NCBI GenBank assembly: GCA_036262055.1
Contig: DATAJP010000002.1
Coordinates: forward strand, 702,177 to 766,176
Reading direction: 5' to 3'
Source of the DNA: Ignavibacteria bacterium
GTDB taxonomy: Bacteria; Bacteroidota; Ignavibacteria; Tepidaquicellales; Tepidaquicellaceae
Length of the DNA stretch: 64,000 nucleotides
Below the pieces are notes generated by a model. It had not been told where the DNA came from. It did no database searches and saw nothing but the letters and a program-made list of their open reading frames with translations. The translations under genes and the position numbers were made by a program. Positions 33,808-41,986 of the stretch are shown in pieces (the stretch's first letter is position 1; every line of letters starts with the position of its first letter).

Positions 33808-34488
33808 TTATGAATTGTCTTTTGGTGGGCTTCGAAGGTGAAGATGATTTAAATGCTTGTCATGGTCAATGTGGTCTTGCTTTTTATAGCCCTTGAAAAG
33901 AAAGTAAGCAGCAATTGCAGCTAAGCTTTGAAGTATGAGGGTTAATAAAAAAATTTCGAACCATAAACTACTATCTTCAATACCTATACCTTTCATTAAT
34001 GACTGATTTATAATTCCCGTCGGGGATATAGGTGAGAATGTACCTGCATTCGCTCCTGTGCAAATCATTATTGAACTTAACAAAGGATTTATCTTAAATT
34101 TATATGCAATAGGCATTCCTATCGGAGCAATTATTGCAACTGCAGCAATGTTGCCTGCTCCGATTGCAGATAAGATAGATGCTAATGCAAACAACAATAT
34201 TGGTATCAGATAGCTTTTACCCTTTGTAAGCCAGATTGCAAATCTTGTAATCTTCTCAAGCGTTCCGTTGTCTTTAGCCATATAAAACATGAGAGTAATG
34301 CCGACTAATATGAGAAACAGCTCTGAAGGAAAAAAAGAAGATATCTCGTATATACTGAACCCCGCAGCATAAAATCCTATTCCAAACGCCAGTGCAATAG
34401 AAATAATGCCCGTATTGATATCACTTCTTATGCTTCCTAAAATAATTGCAATAATAAATCCAGCTAATGATAATATCTCTATGCTCAT
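33808..34488 (-). CDS. N-terminal half of a MatC/SLC13-like carrier, ends in a frameshift
   Basis: First half of the same carrier. From the ATG at 34488 (MSIEILSLAG) it has about seven hydrophobic segments, including ISIALAFGIGFYAAGFSIYEISSFFPSELFLILVGITLMFYMAKDNG and the family motif GANAGTFSPISPTGII, which lies in the substrate-site hairpin of this superfamily. The frame ends in a histidine-rich run (DHIDHDKHLNHLHLRSPPKDN) that does not look like family sequence. The first few residues of that run may be real. Upstream ATG codons to 34548 add an unlikely extension. The gene diverges from copA. Confidence 0.75.
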   Translation of the reverse strand: MSIEILSLAGFIIAIILGSIRSDINTGIISIALAFGIGFYAAGFSIYEISSFFPSELFLILVGITLMFYMAKDNGTLEKITRFAIWLTKGKSYLIPILLFALASILSAIGAGNIAAVAIIAPIGMPIAYKFKINPLLSSIMICTGANAGTFSPISPTGIINQSLMKGIGIEDSSLWFEIFLLTLILQSLAAIAAYFLFKGYKKQDHIDHDKHLNHLHLRSPPKDNS

Positions 34489-34581
34489 TAATATAAAATT
34501 AAACGTAAAAACTTTTAATATCAGCTTAAAATAACAAATTATTTGCATTTAGACTAATGCTATATATTTATAATTTAGAAT

Positions 34582-36849
34582 ATGGACACAAATGAAAATG
34601 AAAGCATAAAGAAAATTATTCTTCCTGTCTCGGGTTTGTCGTGTGCATCATGTGCGATAAGCGTTGAGTCAATATTGAAGGCGCAGGAAGGGGTGAAGGA
34701 TGTAAATGTTAACTTTGCAGATAAGTCAACATTGATAAGATATAATCCCGATAAGATTACTATTGCTCAAATGCAGAAAGCAGTTGACAGCATCGGGTAT
34801 AAATTAATTGATGATACGAAAAAGGATAAACATGAAGGGATGAAGAATGATATGCAAGGAATGAATGGTATGGACCATTCGCAGCATATGATGATGACGG
34901 ATGAAGCAGTCCTTAAAAGAAAAGTAATTGTTGCAATAATTTTTTCTTTACCGCTTGTGGTTATTGCGATGTTCATCCATCACATGCACAACGCAAATTA
35001 CATAATGTTTGCATTAAGCTTACCGGTGATTTTTTATTCGGGTATCGAGTTTTACATAACAGCATTTAAGCAGCTCAGGCATCTGTCGTCGAATATGGAT
35101 ACGCTTGTATCGTTGGGTACAGGTGCAGCTTTTATATTAAGTGTGATAAATACTTTCTTTCCGAGTTATTTGCTTGAAAGCGGACTTGAAGCAACAGTTT
35201 ATTACGAAGCTGCTGCGGTGGTTATTACGCTTGTGTTACTTGGCAGATATTTTGAAGCAAAAGCAACGGGAAAAACATCCGATGCTTTGAAAAAGTTAAT
35301 TAATCTTCAGCCAAAGATTGCAACGGTTATTCGTCTCGGGCAGGAACAGCAAATTCCTGTTAGCGATATTGTTGTCGGTTATATAATTTTGATTAAGCCG
35401 GGTGAAAGCATTCCCGTCGATGGAATTATTTCCGAGGGATATTCTGTCATTGATGAAAGCGCTGTAACGGGCGAACCGCTTCCTGTTGAGAAGAAAACAG
35501 GTGATACAGTGATTAGCGGAACGATTAATAAATCGGGCAGCTTCAAAATGAAAGCGCGGAAGGTCGGCTCCGAAACTATGCTGGCAAAAATCATTGAGCT
35601 TGTACGTGAGGCACAGGTTAGCAAAGCGCCGATTCAGAAAATCGCCGATAAAATTTCGGGTATTTTCGTCCCGGTAGTTTTGGTAATTGCTGTCATTACT
35701 TTTATAGTATGGATGATTGCGGGTCCGCTTCCGCCGTTTGCTTATGCGTTTGTTACTTCGGTTACCGTGCTTGTGATTGCGTGTCCGTGCGCGCTCGGGC
35801 TTGCGACACCGACTGCGATAATGGTCGGTATCGGCAAAGCGGCTAATCACGGGATTTTATTTAAGGATGCAGCAAGCTTAGAAAAATTCAGAACTGCAAA
35901 TTGTATTTTAATGGACAAGACAGGAACAATCACCGAGGGCAAGCCGCAGGTTGAAAACGTTGAGTGGTTCGTGCCGTTTGATGATGTGAATAAATACTCA
36001 CAGATTTTACTTTCGATTGAAAGCTTATCGGAGCATCCGCTTGCGAAATCGATTTCGGATTACTTCAAGAATCTAAAAATCGAAAAAATTTCTCTTGAAA
36101 AGTTTGATAACATTCCCGGCTCGGGAATTATTGCAGTTAGCAATAATGTAAAATATTATGTCGGCTCAAAACAGTTTGTAGTAAAAAATGAAAACTGGGT
36201 TCCGGATGAAAATAAAATCAAAGACGCAATCACGGGCTCGGTTGTTTATTTTGCTTCGGATAATGAACTGCTTGCGAGAGTTTTCATAAGCGATAAAGTT
36301 AAAGATACTTCTAAGCTTGCAATCTCGACTTTGCAGAGCGAAGGACTTGAGGTGTTCATGGCAACGGGTGATAACCGGATTACCGCAGAAAAAGTTGCAG
36401 GCGAGGTCGGAATAAATCCGCAGCATGTTTATGCGGGAGTAACACCTGATAAGAAAAATGAAATCGTGAAAGAGCTTCAGTCAAAGGGGAAAAAAGTTAT
36501 TATGGTCGGTGACGGGATCAATGATTCGCCCGCGCTTGCGCAGGCGGATATCGGTGTTGCGGTCGGGAGCGGAACGGATATTGCAATCGAGAGCGCATCG
36601 GTCGTGCTGATGAAAAACGATTTGCTGAATCTTGTTTATGCGCTCAAGATTTCGAATCAGACAGTTAAGACAATTAAAGAAAATCTTTTCTGGGCGTTTA
36701 TATATAATGTAATCGGCATCCCGATTGCCGCCGGAGTTTTATATCCGATTAACGGCTACCTGCTCAATCCAATGCTCGCCGGTGCCGCAATGGCATTTAG
36801 TTCGTTGTCAGTTGTGTTAAATTCGTTGAGGTTGAAGGCGAAGAAGTGA
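34582..36849 (+). CDS. copA: Copper-translocating P1B-type ATPase
   Basis: It exports Cu(I) from the cytoplasm using ATP. Order in 755 residues: an N-terminal heavy-metal domain with GLSCASC (Cys21, Cys24), a Met/His-rich linker (MKNDMQGMNGMDHSQHMMM), two membrane helices, further helices, and the actuator loop with TGEP. Then come the CPC motif (401-403) in the sixth helix, DKTGT with the phosphorylated Asp445, SEHPLAK in the nucleotide domain, and GDGINDSPALAQADIGVAVGSG. The CPC, MxxSS-like end (MAFSSLSVVLNSLRL) and Met-rich linker point to copper(I). No CsoR or CueR gene is adjacent. It diverges from the frameshifted carrier. Confidence 0.95.
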   Translation: MDTNENESIKKIILPVSGLSCASCAISVESILKAQEGVKDVNVNFADKSTLIRYNPDKITIAQMQKAVDSIGYKLIDDTKKDKHEGMKNDMQGMNGMDHSQHMMMTDEAVLKRKVIVAIIFSLPLVVIAMFIHHMHNANYIMFALSLPVIFYSGIEFYITAFKQLRHLSSNMDTLVSLGTGAAFILSVINTFFPSYLLESGLEATVYYEAAAVVITLVLLGRYFEAKATGKTSDALKKLINLQPKIATVIRLGQEQQIPVSDIVVGYIILIKPGESIPVDGIISEGYSVIDESAVTGEPLPVEKKTGDTVISGTINKSGSFKMKARKVGSETMLAKIIELVREAQVSKAPIQKIADKISGIFVPVVLVIAVITFIVWMIAGPLPPFAYAFVTSVTVLVIACPCALGLATPTAIMVGIGKAANHGILFKDAASLEKFRTANCILMDKTGTITEGKPQVENVEWFVPFDDVNKYSQILLSIESLSEHPLAKSISDYFKNLKIEKISLEKFDNIPGSGIIAVSNNVKYYVGSKQFVVKNENWVPDENKIKDAITGSVVYFASDNELLARVFISDKVKDTSKLAISTLQSEGLEVFMATGDNRITAEKVAGEVGINPQHVYAGVTPDKKNEIVKELQSKGKKVIMVGDGINDSPALAQADIGVAVGSGTDIAIESASVVLMKNDLLNLVYALKISNQTVKTIKENLFWAFIYNVIGIPIAAGVLYPINGYLLNPMLAGAAMAFSSLSVVLNSLRLKAKK

Positions 36850-36860
36850 AACTTTTGTTG

Positions 36861-36914
36861 GGGTAGGACAGACATTCTTGTCTGTCCCGACAGGCAGGAA
36901 TGCCTGTCGTACCC
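36861..36914. repeat. Nested double hairpin after copA
   Basis: GGACAGACATTCTTGTCTGTCC is followed by GACAGGCAGGAATGCCTGTC, all within GGGTA...TACCC arms. Two neighbouring stems share the CTGTC word. It lies between the convergent copA and receiver-like genes and could stop transcription, but there is no T run. Confidence 0.8.
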
Positions 36915-36928
36915 GTAATTTATTAGGT

Positions 36929-37297
36929 TCAAAACGAAAACAAATTATTTGCCACTACCTTTAGCTCATCTTCGCGCATGACGCTGTCGCAGCCGGCTTC
37001 GAATGCCTGTGATTTCAAAAACTCATTGTCTTTATAAAAAGCAATAAGTTTTTTGCTTGAGGTCGGGCATCTTTTGCGGAATTTTCTTATAAGGTCTATC
37101 ACGTTCACATCTTTTAAATCCAAGTCAAGCAAAATCATATTTACGTTTTCATCACCGCTGCGCCTTATGTATTTTTCTTCGGTATCGACTTCTTCAAACG
37201 TAACCTGATGATTAAGCTTCGTCAGCGTAAGTGCAGTAATGCTTAATAAGTCGATTAAATCTTTTTTATCCGAAAAAATTAAAATTCGTCGTGTCAT
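36929..37297 (-). CDS. Response-regulator receiver-like domain, stand-alone
   Basis: A 122-residue single domain with the alternating alpha/beta pattern of CheY. RILIFSDKKDLIDLL is the first strand and helix; the second aspartate of the usual acidic pair is shifted. NMILLDLDLKDVNVIDLIRKFR holds the likely phosphorylated aspartate (58 or 60), and LIAFYKDNEFLKSQAFEAGCDSVM has the lysine at the end of strand 5. There is no output domain and no histidine kinase near it. It may be a phosphorylation sink or an unorthodox receiver. The stop lies about 15 bases after the HAD gene end, on the same strand, so they may be cotranscribed. Confidence 0.78.
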   Translation of the reverse strand: MTRRILIFSDKKDLIDLLSITALTLTKLNHQVTFEEVDTEEKYIRRSGDENVNMILLDLDLKDVNVIDLIRKFRKRCPTSSKKLIAFYKDNEFLKSQAFEAGCDSVMREDELKVVANNLFSF

Positions 37298-37311
37298 GTT
37301 ATCAAATTTTT

Positions 37312-38034
37312 TTAATTTAAAATTAGTTCTCTTAAGTGCTTAATTTGTGCATCCGGGATTATTGGTTTATCATATTTCCATCGTTGCTGAGTTTCCACCC
37401 AGATTGCTTTTATTCCAATTGATTGTGCTCCCAATACATCTCTTATTAAGTGGTCTCCGACATAGACAATCTTTTCAAGCGGAACATCGAAATTTTTTAC
37501 TGCTTCCTGAAAAATCTTTGGAGAGGGTTTTATAAAATTATGTTCAGAAGAAAAAACCACGACTTCAAACAAATCTGAAATACCTGCCGCATCAAATGCC
37601 TGTTTAAAAATTTTACTATTGGAACAGATGTTTGATATAATTCCAAGTTCATATTTTTTAGAAAGTTTTTTAAGAATATCAATATATTCCTGAGAGACAG
37701 TTCCGACTTCATGCAATTCAAACACCCGTTCTATTTTAAATTTTTCTTCCTCAGATAAATTTTTTGAGATTTCCAATCGATTAATATATTCGTGTATTGG
37801 AGGAATTGATTCAAAAAGCGTTTCGTTACGGCTTTCAGTTACCATTAATTTGAGAAGTTCACTAATTATCTTCTTAATTTCATCTGGATTTAAATTATTT
37901 CCTCCAATCTTTTTATAAGTTTCAAGATAATTTTCCTTTTCCGAAAACCTGTCAGTTCCAAACATAAAAGTGTTACAAACATCAAACAGCATTACTTCGC
38001 AATTATTAAGAATAGTATGCAGATTTTCGCTCAT
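37312..38034 (-). CDS. HAD-like hydrolase with an altered first motif
   Basis: A 240-residue haloacid dehalogenase fold protein with a helical cap of the class I type. Motif I reads MLFDVCNTF: the nucleophile Asp18 is present but the usual acid two residues later is Cys20. Motif II is GIISNICS, the lysine is in FIKPSPKIF, and motif IV is VYVGDHLIRDVLGAQSIGIKAIWV. Such a change at motif I weakens ordinary phosphatase chemistry, though some HAD proteins have other residues there. The substrate is unknown. It is upstream of the receiver-like gene on the same strand. Confidence 0.85.
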   Translation of the reverse strand: MSENLHTILNNCEVMLFDVCNTFMFGTDRFSEKENYLETYKKIGGNNLNPDEIKKIISELLKLMVTESRNETLFESIPPIHEYINRLEISKNLSEEEKFKIERVFELHEVGTVSQEYIDILKKLSKKYELGIISNICSNSKIFKQAFDAAGISDLFEVVVFSSEHNFIKPSPKIFQEAVKNFDVPLEKIVYVGDHLIRDVLGAQSIGIKAIWVETQQRWKYDKPIIPDAQIKHLRELILN

Positions 38035-38203
38035 AATAACAGTTTTGACGAGTATTTTCGAGGTTTTTTCCCTTAAATCTTTCCTAAAAATTAGGTAATT
38101 TTATGGTTTATGTTAAGTCATTCCTACCCGTTGTTTGAATTTTCACAATTTCATAAAATAATAGAGTTTTCAATATAATAAATCAAAGGAGATATTTTAA
38201 TTA

Positions 38204-39247
38204 ATGAAAAAAATCGGAATACTGTTTGGCCAGGAAAATACATTTCCCCAGGCGTTTGTAGATAAAGTAAATTCAAAGTGTGAAGAGCGCGGCGAAAAAG
38301 ATATAGTCGCCGAGTTCGTAAAAATAGATAAAGTTGTTCAGTCAGAGCCGACAGATTATGCGGTTATCATCGACAGAATTTCTCAGGATGTTCCTTTCTA
38401 CCGCGGCTTTTTGAAAAATGCTGCAATTTCAGGAACAGCGGTTATCAATAATCCTTTCTGGTGGAGCGCTGATGAAAAGTTTTTCAACAATGCTCTTGCA
38501 GTTAAAGTCGGTGTGCCTGTTCCGAAAACAGTTCTGCTTCCTTCAAATGAAAATCCGCCTGATACCACAGGCAACTCTTTCAGAAATCTTGCATTCCCGT
38601 TAGACTGGGAAGGAATTTTTGATTACATCGGATTCCCTGCATACTTTAAACCGTTTTCAGGCGGCGGATGGAAGAGCGTTTATAAAGTTGAAAACCCTGA
38701 AGAATTTTTTAAAGCATACAACGAAACAGGTCAGCTTGTCATGATGCTTCAGGAAGAAATAAAATTTGAAAGCTACTTCAGATGCTATTGCATCGACAGA
38801 CAAGATGTGCACTTAATGCCTTATGAGCCGAGAAACCCTCATCATTTAAGATACATCAGTGAAAGTCCGAACAAAGACCCGAAGCTTTTAGAAACAATCA
38901 GAGATTATGTTTTGAGATTGAACAATGCGCTTGGATATGATTTCAACACAGTTGAGTTTGCAGTCCGTGACGGCGTGCCGTATGCAATCGATTTCTGCAA
39001 CCCAGCACCTGATGCTGATATAAACTCAATCGGTGAAGTTAACTTCAACTGGATTGTCGAAGCTGCATCGGAAATGGCAATCAGAAGAGCGAAAGCTTAT
39101 AAGCCAGGACAGAACAACTGCACCTGGGGCGGATTCATCCAGAGCTTCGCAAATGATGAAAGTATCAACGACATCATTAAAAAAAAAAGCACTAAATCTG
39201 TATTGAAGAAGAAAGATAAAGAACCGAAAGAAAAGAAAGTCGGATAA
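38204..39247 (+). CDS. ATP-grasp domain protein (putative carboxylate-amine/peptide ligase)
   Basis: A 347-residue protein with an ATP-grasp fold, expected to activate a carboxylate with ATP and join it to an amine. After an N-terminal pre-ATP domain (KKIGILFGQENTFPQAFVDKVNSK) come the ATP-binding strands FPAYFKPFSGGGWKSVYKVENPEEF and QLVMMLQEEIKFESYFRCYCI. The metal site is TVEFAVRDGVPYAIDFCNPAPDAD. The lysine-rich tail is disordered. A good AAAGGAG site lies 12 bases before the ATG. The next gene encodes a GCS2-type ligase, so the two may act on one product. The exact substrate is unknown. Confidence 0.82.
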   Translation: MKKIGILFGQENTFPQAFVDKVNSKCEERGEKDIVAEFVKIDKVVQSEPTDYAVIIDRISQDVPFYRGFLKNAAISGTAVINNPFWWSADEKFFNNALAVKVGVPVPKTVLLPSNENPPDTTGNSFRNLAFPLDWEGIFDYIGFPAYFKPFSGGGWKSVYKVENPEEFFKAYNETGQLVMMLQEEIKFESYFRCYCIDRQDVHLMPYEPRNPHHLRYISESPNKDPKLLETIRDYVLRLNNALGYDFNTVEFAVRDGVPYAIDFCNPAPDADINSIGEVNFNWIVEAASEMAIRRAKAYKPGQNNCTWGGFIQSFANDESINDIIKKKSTKSVLKKKDKEPKEKKVG

Positions 39248-39261
39248 GAAGAAGAAATAAA

Positions 39262-39293
39262 TGTGAAGTTGTGAAATGGTGAAGTAGTGAAGC
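39262..39293. repeat. GTGAAGTAGTGAAG-type low-complexity repeat
   Basis: TGTGAAGTTGTGAAATGGTG and its continuation GAAGTAGTGAAGC. It is the reverse complement class of the repeat embedded in rsmA at 22900-22930. A related stretch of ACTTTATAACTTTATAAAC lies near 45550. Confidence 0.7.
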
Positions 39294-39355
39294 AATAAAG
39301 ACAAGGATATACCAAAGAAACACGATAATTAGTTAAAAGATTTATATATTAACGA

Positions 39356-39385
39356 CTGGGATTCCCGCCTGCGCGGGAATGACTT
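39356..39385. repeat. GCGGGAAT-family palindrome, solo copy in a gene leader
   Basis: TTCCCGCCTGCGCGGGAA with CTGGGA before and TGACTTC after. It ends 13 bases before the ATG of the GCS2 ligase gene, so a hairpin would form in that leader. No nuclease gene is attached. Confidence 0.88.
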
Positions 39386-39398
39386 CATATAAAATAAT

Positions 39399-40502
39399 AT
39401 GCTTTACACATTAGGTATTGAAGAAGAATTTCAGATAGTTGACCCCGAAACACGGGAATTGCATTCTCACGTTCAGCAGATGTTTGATTCAGGAAAGCAG
39501 GTTTTAAAAGAAAATCTGAAACCCGAAATGCATCAGTCCGTTGTTGAAATTGGAACTGATATTTGTAAAGACATAAAAGACGCCCGCAGGCAGGTAACAA
39601 AGATGCGAAGCGACCTTGCGCAGATTGCAATTGCAAACGGAATGAGAATTGCTGCTGCGGGAACGCATCCGTTCTCTCACTGGCATGACCAGAAAATCAC
39701 CGACCATCCAAGATACAGAGAAATCATAAACGAAATGCAGGAGACCGCACGCGCAAACTTAATTTTCGGTCTGCACGTTCACGTTGGTCTCGATAACCGT
39801 GAGCTTGGCGTGCAAATTATGAACGCTGCGAGATATTTTATCCCTCACATTTTTGCGTTATCAACTAATTCTCCTTTCTGGCTCGGAAGAGATACAGGTT
39901 TTAAATCTTACCGTGTAAAAGTTTTCGATAAATTTCCGAGAACAGGCATACCTGATTATTTCGCAAGTGTCGGTGAGCTTGATACTTTTACGAACCTGCT
40001 TGTAAAAACAAACTGCATAGACAACGCAAAGAAAATATGGTGGGATATCCGCTTGCATCCGATTTTTAACACACTTGAATTCCGCGCATGCGACGTTACG
40101 ATGAGAATTGATGAAACGATTGCGATTGCCGCGCTTGTGCAGGCAGTCGTTGCAAAGCTTCACAAGCTTGTAAAGCAGAATCTCGATTTCAGGATTTACC
40201 GTCAGGCACTTATCATGGAAAACAAATGGCGTGCATCGAGATACGGAATTTCCGGAAAACTAATTGACTTCGGAAAACAAAAAGAAGTTGAGTTTGTTTC
40301 TCTTGCAAAGGAACTTCTTGAGTTTATCGATGACGTTGTTGATGAGCTTGGAAGCCGCGAGGAAGTAAGTTATATCTTCCGAATATTGCAAGAAGGAACA
40401 GGCGCTGACAGGCAGCTGCAAGTTTACAAAGAAACAGGCGATTTAAAAAAAGTCGTTGATTACATTATCGAAGAAACCCACAGGGGTTTAAAAATAAATT
40501 AA
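39399..40502 (+). CDS. GCS2-family carboxylate-amine ligase (YbdK-like)
   Basis: A 367-residue member of the glutamate-cysteine ligase 2 family, which joins an amino acid side-chain carboxylate (often glutamate) to an amine, with ATP. Family marks are the start LGIEEEFQIVDPETREL (metal glutamates), QSVVEIGTDICKDIKDARRQV, IAAAGTHPFSHWHDQKIT, the FGLHVHVGLDNRELGVQIMNAARYF strand and RLHPIFNTLEFRACDV. The real acceptor is unknown for this branch. It sits between an ATP-grasp gene and an M29 aminopeptidase gene on the same strand. A palindromic repeat lies in its leader. Confidence 0.92.
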   Translation: MLYTLGIEEEFQIVDPETRELHSHVQQMFDSGKQVLKENLKPEMHQSVVEIGTDICKDIKDARRQVTKMRSDLAQIAIANGMRIAAAGTHPFSHWHDQKITDHPRYREIINEMQETARANLIFGLHVHVGLDNRELGVQIMNAARYFIPHIFALSTNSPFWLGRDTGFKSYRVKVFDKFPRTGIPDYFASVGELDTFTNLLVKTNCIDNAKKIWWDIRLHPIFNTLEFRACDVTMRIDETIAIAALVQAVVAKLHKLVKQNLDFRIYRQALIMENKWRASRYGISGKLIDFGKQKEVEFVSLAKELLEFIDDVVDELGSREEVSYIFRILQEGTGADRQLQVYKETGDLKKVVDYIIEETHRGLKIN

Positions 40503-40546
40503 CATTATTCATTTTATTATAATTACTCTAATTTTTCAAAATACTT

Positions 40547-41578
40547 ATGCTCTCTGAAATTCAAAACATTACTTTTGACAGCGATCTTTCCGAAGGCGCA
40601 AAAAATGCAGTTAACACTTGTCTAAGACTAAAACCAAATGAAAGAGTTACGATTATTACCGATAACAATGCTCTTGAGATTGCGGCGGCGTTAGCTTCCG
40701 AAGTAAAAAAAGTCGGTTCAGAATATTCCGTTTTCGTAATGGAAGATTATGCACAGCGACCGCTGAAGCATATGCCTCAGCCGATTCTTGATGACCTTGC
40801 AAAGTCACAGGTGAGCATTTTTGCCGCACATCCTGAAACTGGGGAGCTTCGTTCAAGAATCGATATGACTGAAGTTGTCGATGCCAACAGAATAAGACAC
40901 GCGCATATGGTGAACATAACGAAGCAGATTATGAACGAAGGCATGAGAGCTGATTTCTTAAAGATAGATGAGTTAAGCCAGAAATTAATTGAGAAAGCCA
41001 GAAGAGCAAAGTTTATCAAAGCTACTTCAGAAAACGGGACGAACATAGTCGGAGAGTTTTCACCAAACATAAAATGGCTTAAGACAAGCGGAATAATTTC
41101 AGTTGAAAAATGGGGAAATCTTCCCGGTGGTGAAATTTTTACTTCTCCTAAAAATGTTAATGGAATATTTGTTGTAGATGGTGTTGTTGGTGATTACTTA
41201 TGTTCAAAGTATGGTGATTTGATTAATACACCTCTTACAATAGAAATTGAAAACGCACGCATCAAAAAAATGGAATGCGTAAATAAAGAATTACTCGAAG
41301 AGTTTACTGCATACACGATGACTGACGACAACAGCAACAGAGTCGGCGAGTTTGCAATAGGAACAAATCTTGCCTGCAAAAAAGTTATCGGAAATATATT
41401 GCAGGATGAAAAGCTTCCGACAATTCATATGGCGTTCGGACATCCGTATTCGAAATATACAGGCGCAGACTGGGTCTCGACTACTCATATTGACTGCGTG
41501 AGCATAAAAAACTCCATCTGGTTTGACTACGGTGATTCTGTTGAACAGGTAATGGACAAAGGAAAATTTTTAATATAA
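40547..41578 (+). CDS. M29 family aminopeptidase (AmpS-like)
   Basis: A 343-residue metallo-aminopeptidase of the thermophilic M29 family, which releases N-terminal residues from short peptides in the cytoplasm. The metal ligands fall in the expected blocks: WGNLPGGEIFTSPKN (Glu), NRVGEFAIGTN (Glu), and HMAFGHPYSKYTGADWVSTTHIDCVSI (two His and an Asp). The length is a little under the usual 370-410 because the N-terminal domain is short. It follows the GCS2 ligase by 44 bases, so the cluster contains both peptide-bond making and breaking enzymes. Confidence 0.9.
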   Translation: MLSEIQNITFDSDLSEGAKNAVNTCLRLKPNERVTIITDNNALEIAAALASEVKKVGSEYSVFVMEDYAQRPLKHMPQPILDDLAKSQVSIFAAHPETGELRSRIDMTEVVDANRIRHAHMVNITKQIMNEGMRADFLKIDELSQKLIEKARRAKFIKATSENGTNIVGEFSPNIKWLKTSGIISVEKWGNLPGGEIFTSPKNVNGIFVVDGVVGDYLCSKYGDLINTPLTIEIENARIKKMECVNKELLEEFTAYTMTDDNSNRVGEFAIGTNLACKKVIGNILQDEKLPTIHMAFGHPYSKYTGADWVSTTHIDCVSIKNSIWFDYGDSVEQVMDKGKFLI

Positions 41579-41593
41579 TTTTTTAAAGTATTT

Positions 41594-41983
41594 ATGAAAA
41601 ATTTTTTACTGATTGTCTTATTCCTTTTTGCATTTGCATCATGCAGAGAAGCAATCAATAACAATAATCCTATAACCCCAACCAATAGTCCTCCTGATGT
41701 GCCTTCAAACCCAAATCCGGCAGACAATGCATCGAATATAGGACGATTTATTACAGTCAGCTGGCTGGGAGGTGACCCCGATGCATCTGATACGGTGAAA
41801 TATGATGTTATTATGGGAACCGTTAATCCTCCTATAACAGTGGTTGAGAGTAATACTACGGCGACGATAGTTGATGTCGGCTTGGTTGCCGCGAATACAG
41901 TATTTTACTGGAAAGTTATTGCTAAGGATAACCATAATTCTTTCACTGAAAGTCCAATCTGGAAATTTACAACCGGTAATTAA
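41594..41983 (+). CDS. Small lipoprotein with a fibronectin-III-like domain
   Basis: A 129-residue lipoprotein with leader NFLLIVLFLFAFASC; the lipobox FASC gives lipidation at cysteine 17. After an Asn/Pro linker (NNNNPITPTNSPPDVPSNPNP) comes one beta-sandwich domain: GRFITVSWLGGDPDASDTVKYDVIMGT ... VFYWKVIAKDNHNSFTESPIWKFTT, a pattern seen in many cell-surface fibronectin-like domains of Bacteroidetes relatives. It is probably periplasmic or outer-membrane attached and has no catalytic site. It is packed 15 bases after the aminopeptidase and 3 bases before the next gene, so it belongs to that transcript. Confidence 0.82.
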   Translation: MKNFLLIVLFLFAFASCREAINNNNPITPTNSPPDVPSNPNPADNASNIGRFITVSWLGGDPDASDTVKYDVIMGTVNPPITVVESNTTATIVDVGLVAANTVFYWKVIAKDNHNSFTESPIWKFTTGN

Positions 41984-41986
41984 AGT

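Noticed and set aside
33780-33810. Programmed frameshifting on the A8/T8 run in the MatC-like carrier
   Set aside because: The run is near the join, but the normal linker sequence already reads in the second frame upstream of it, so the break must lie further upstream. No slippery heptamer with structure was found there.
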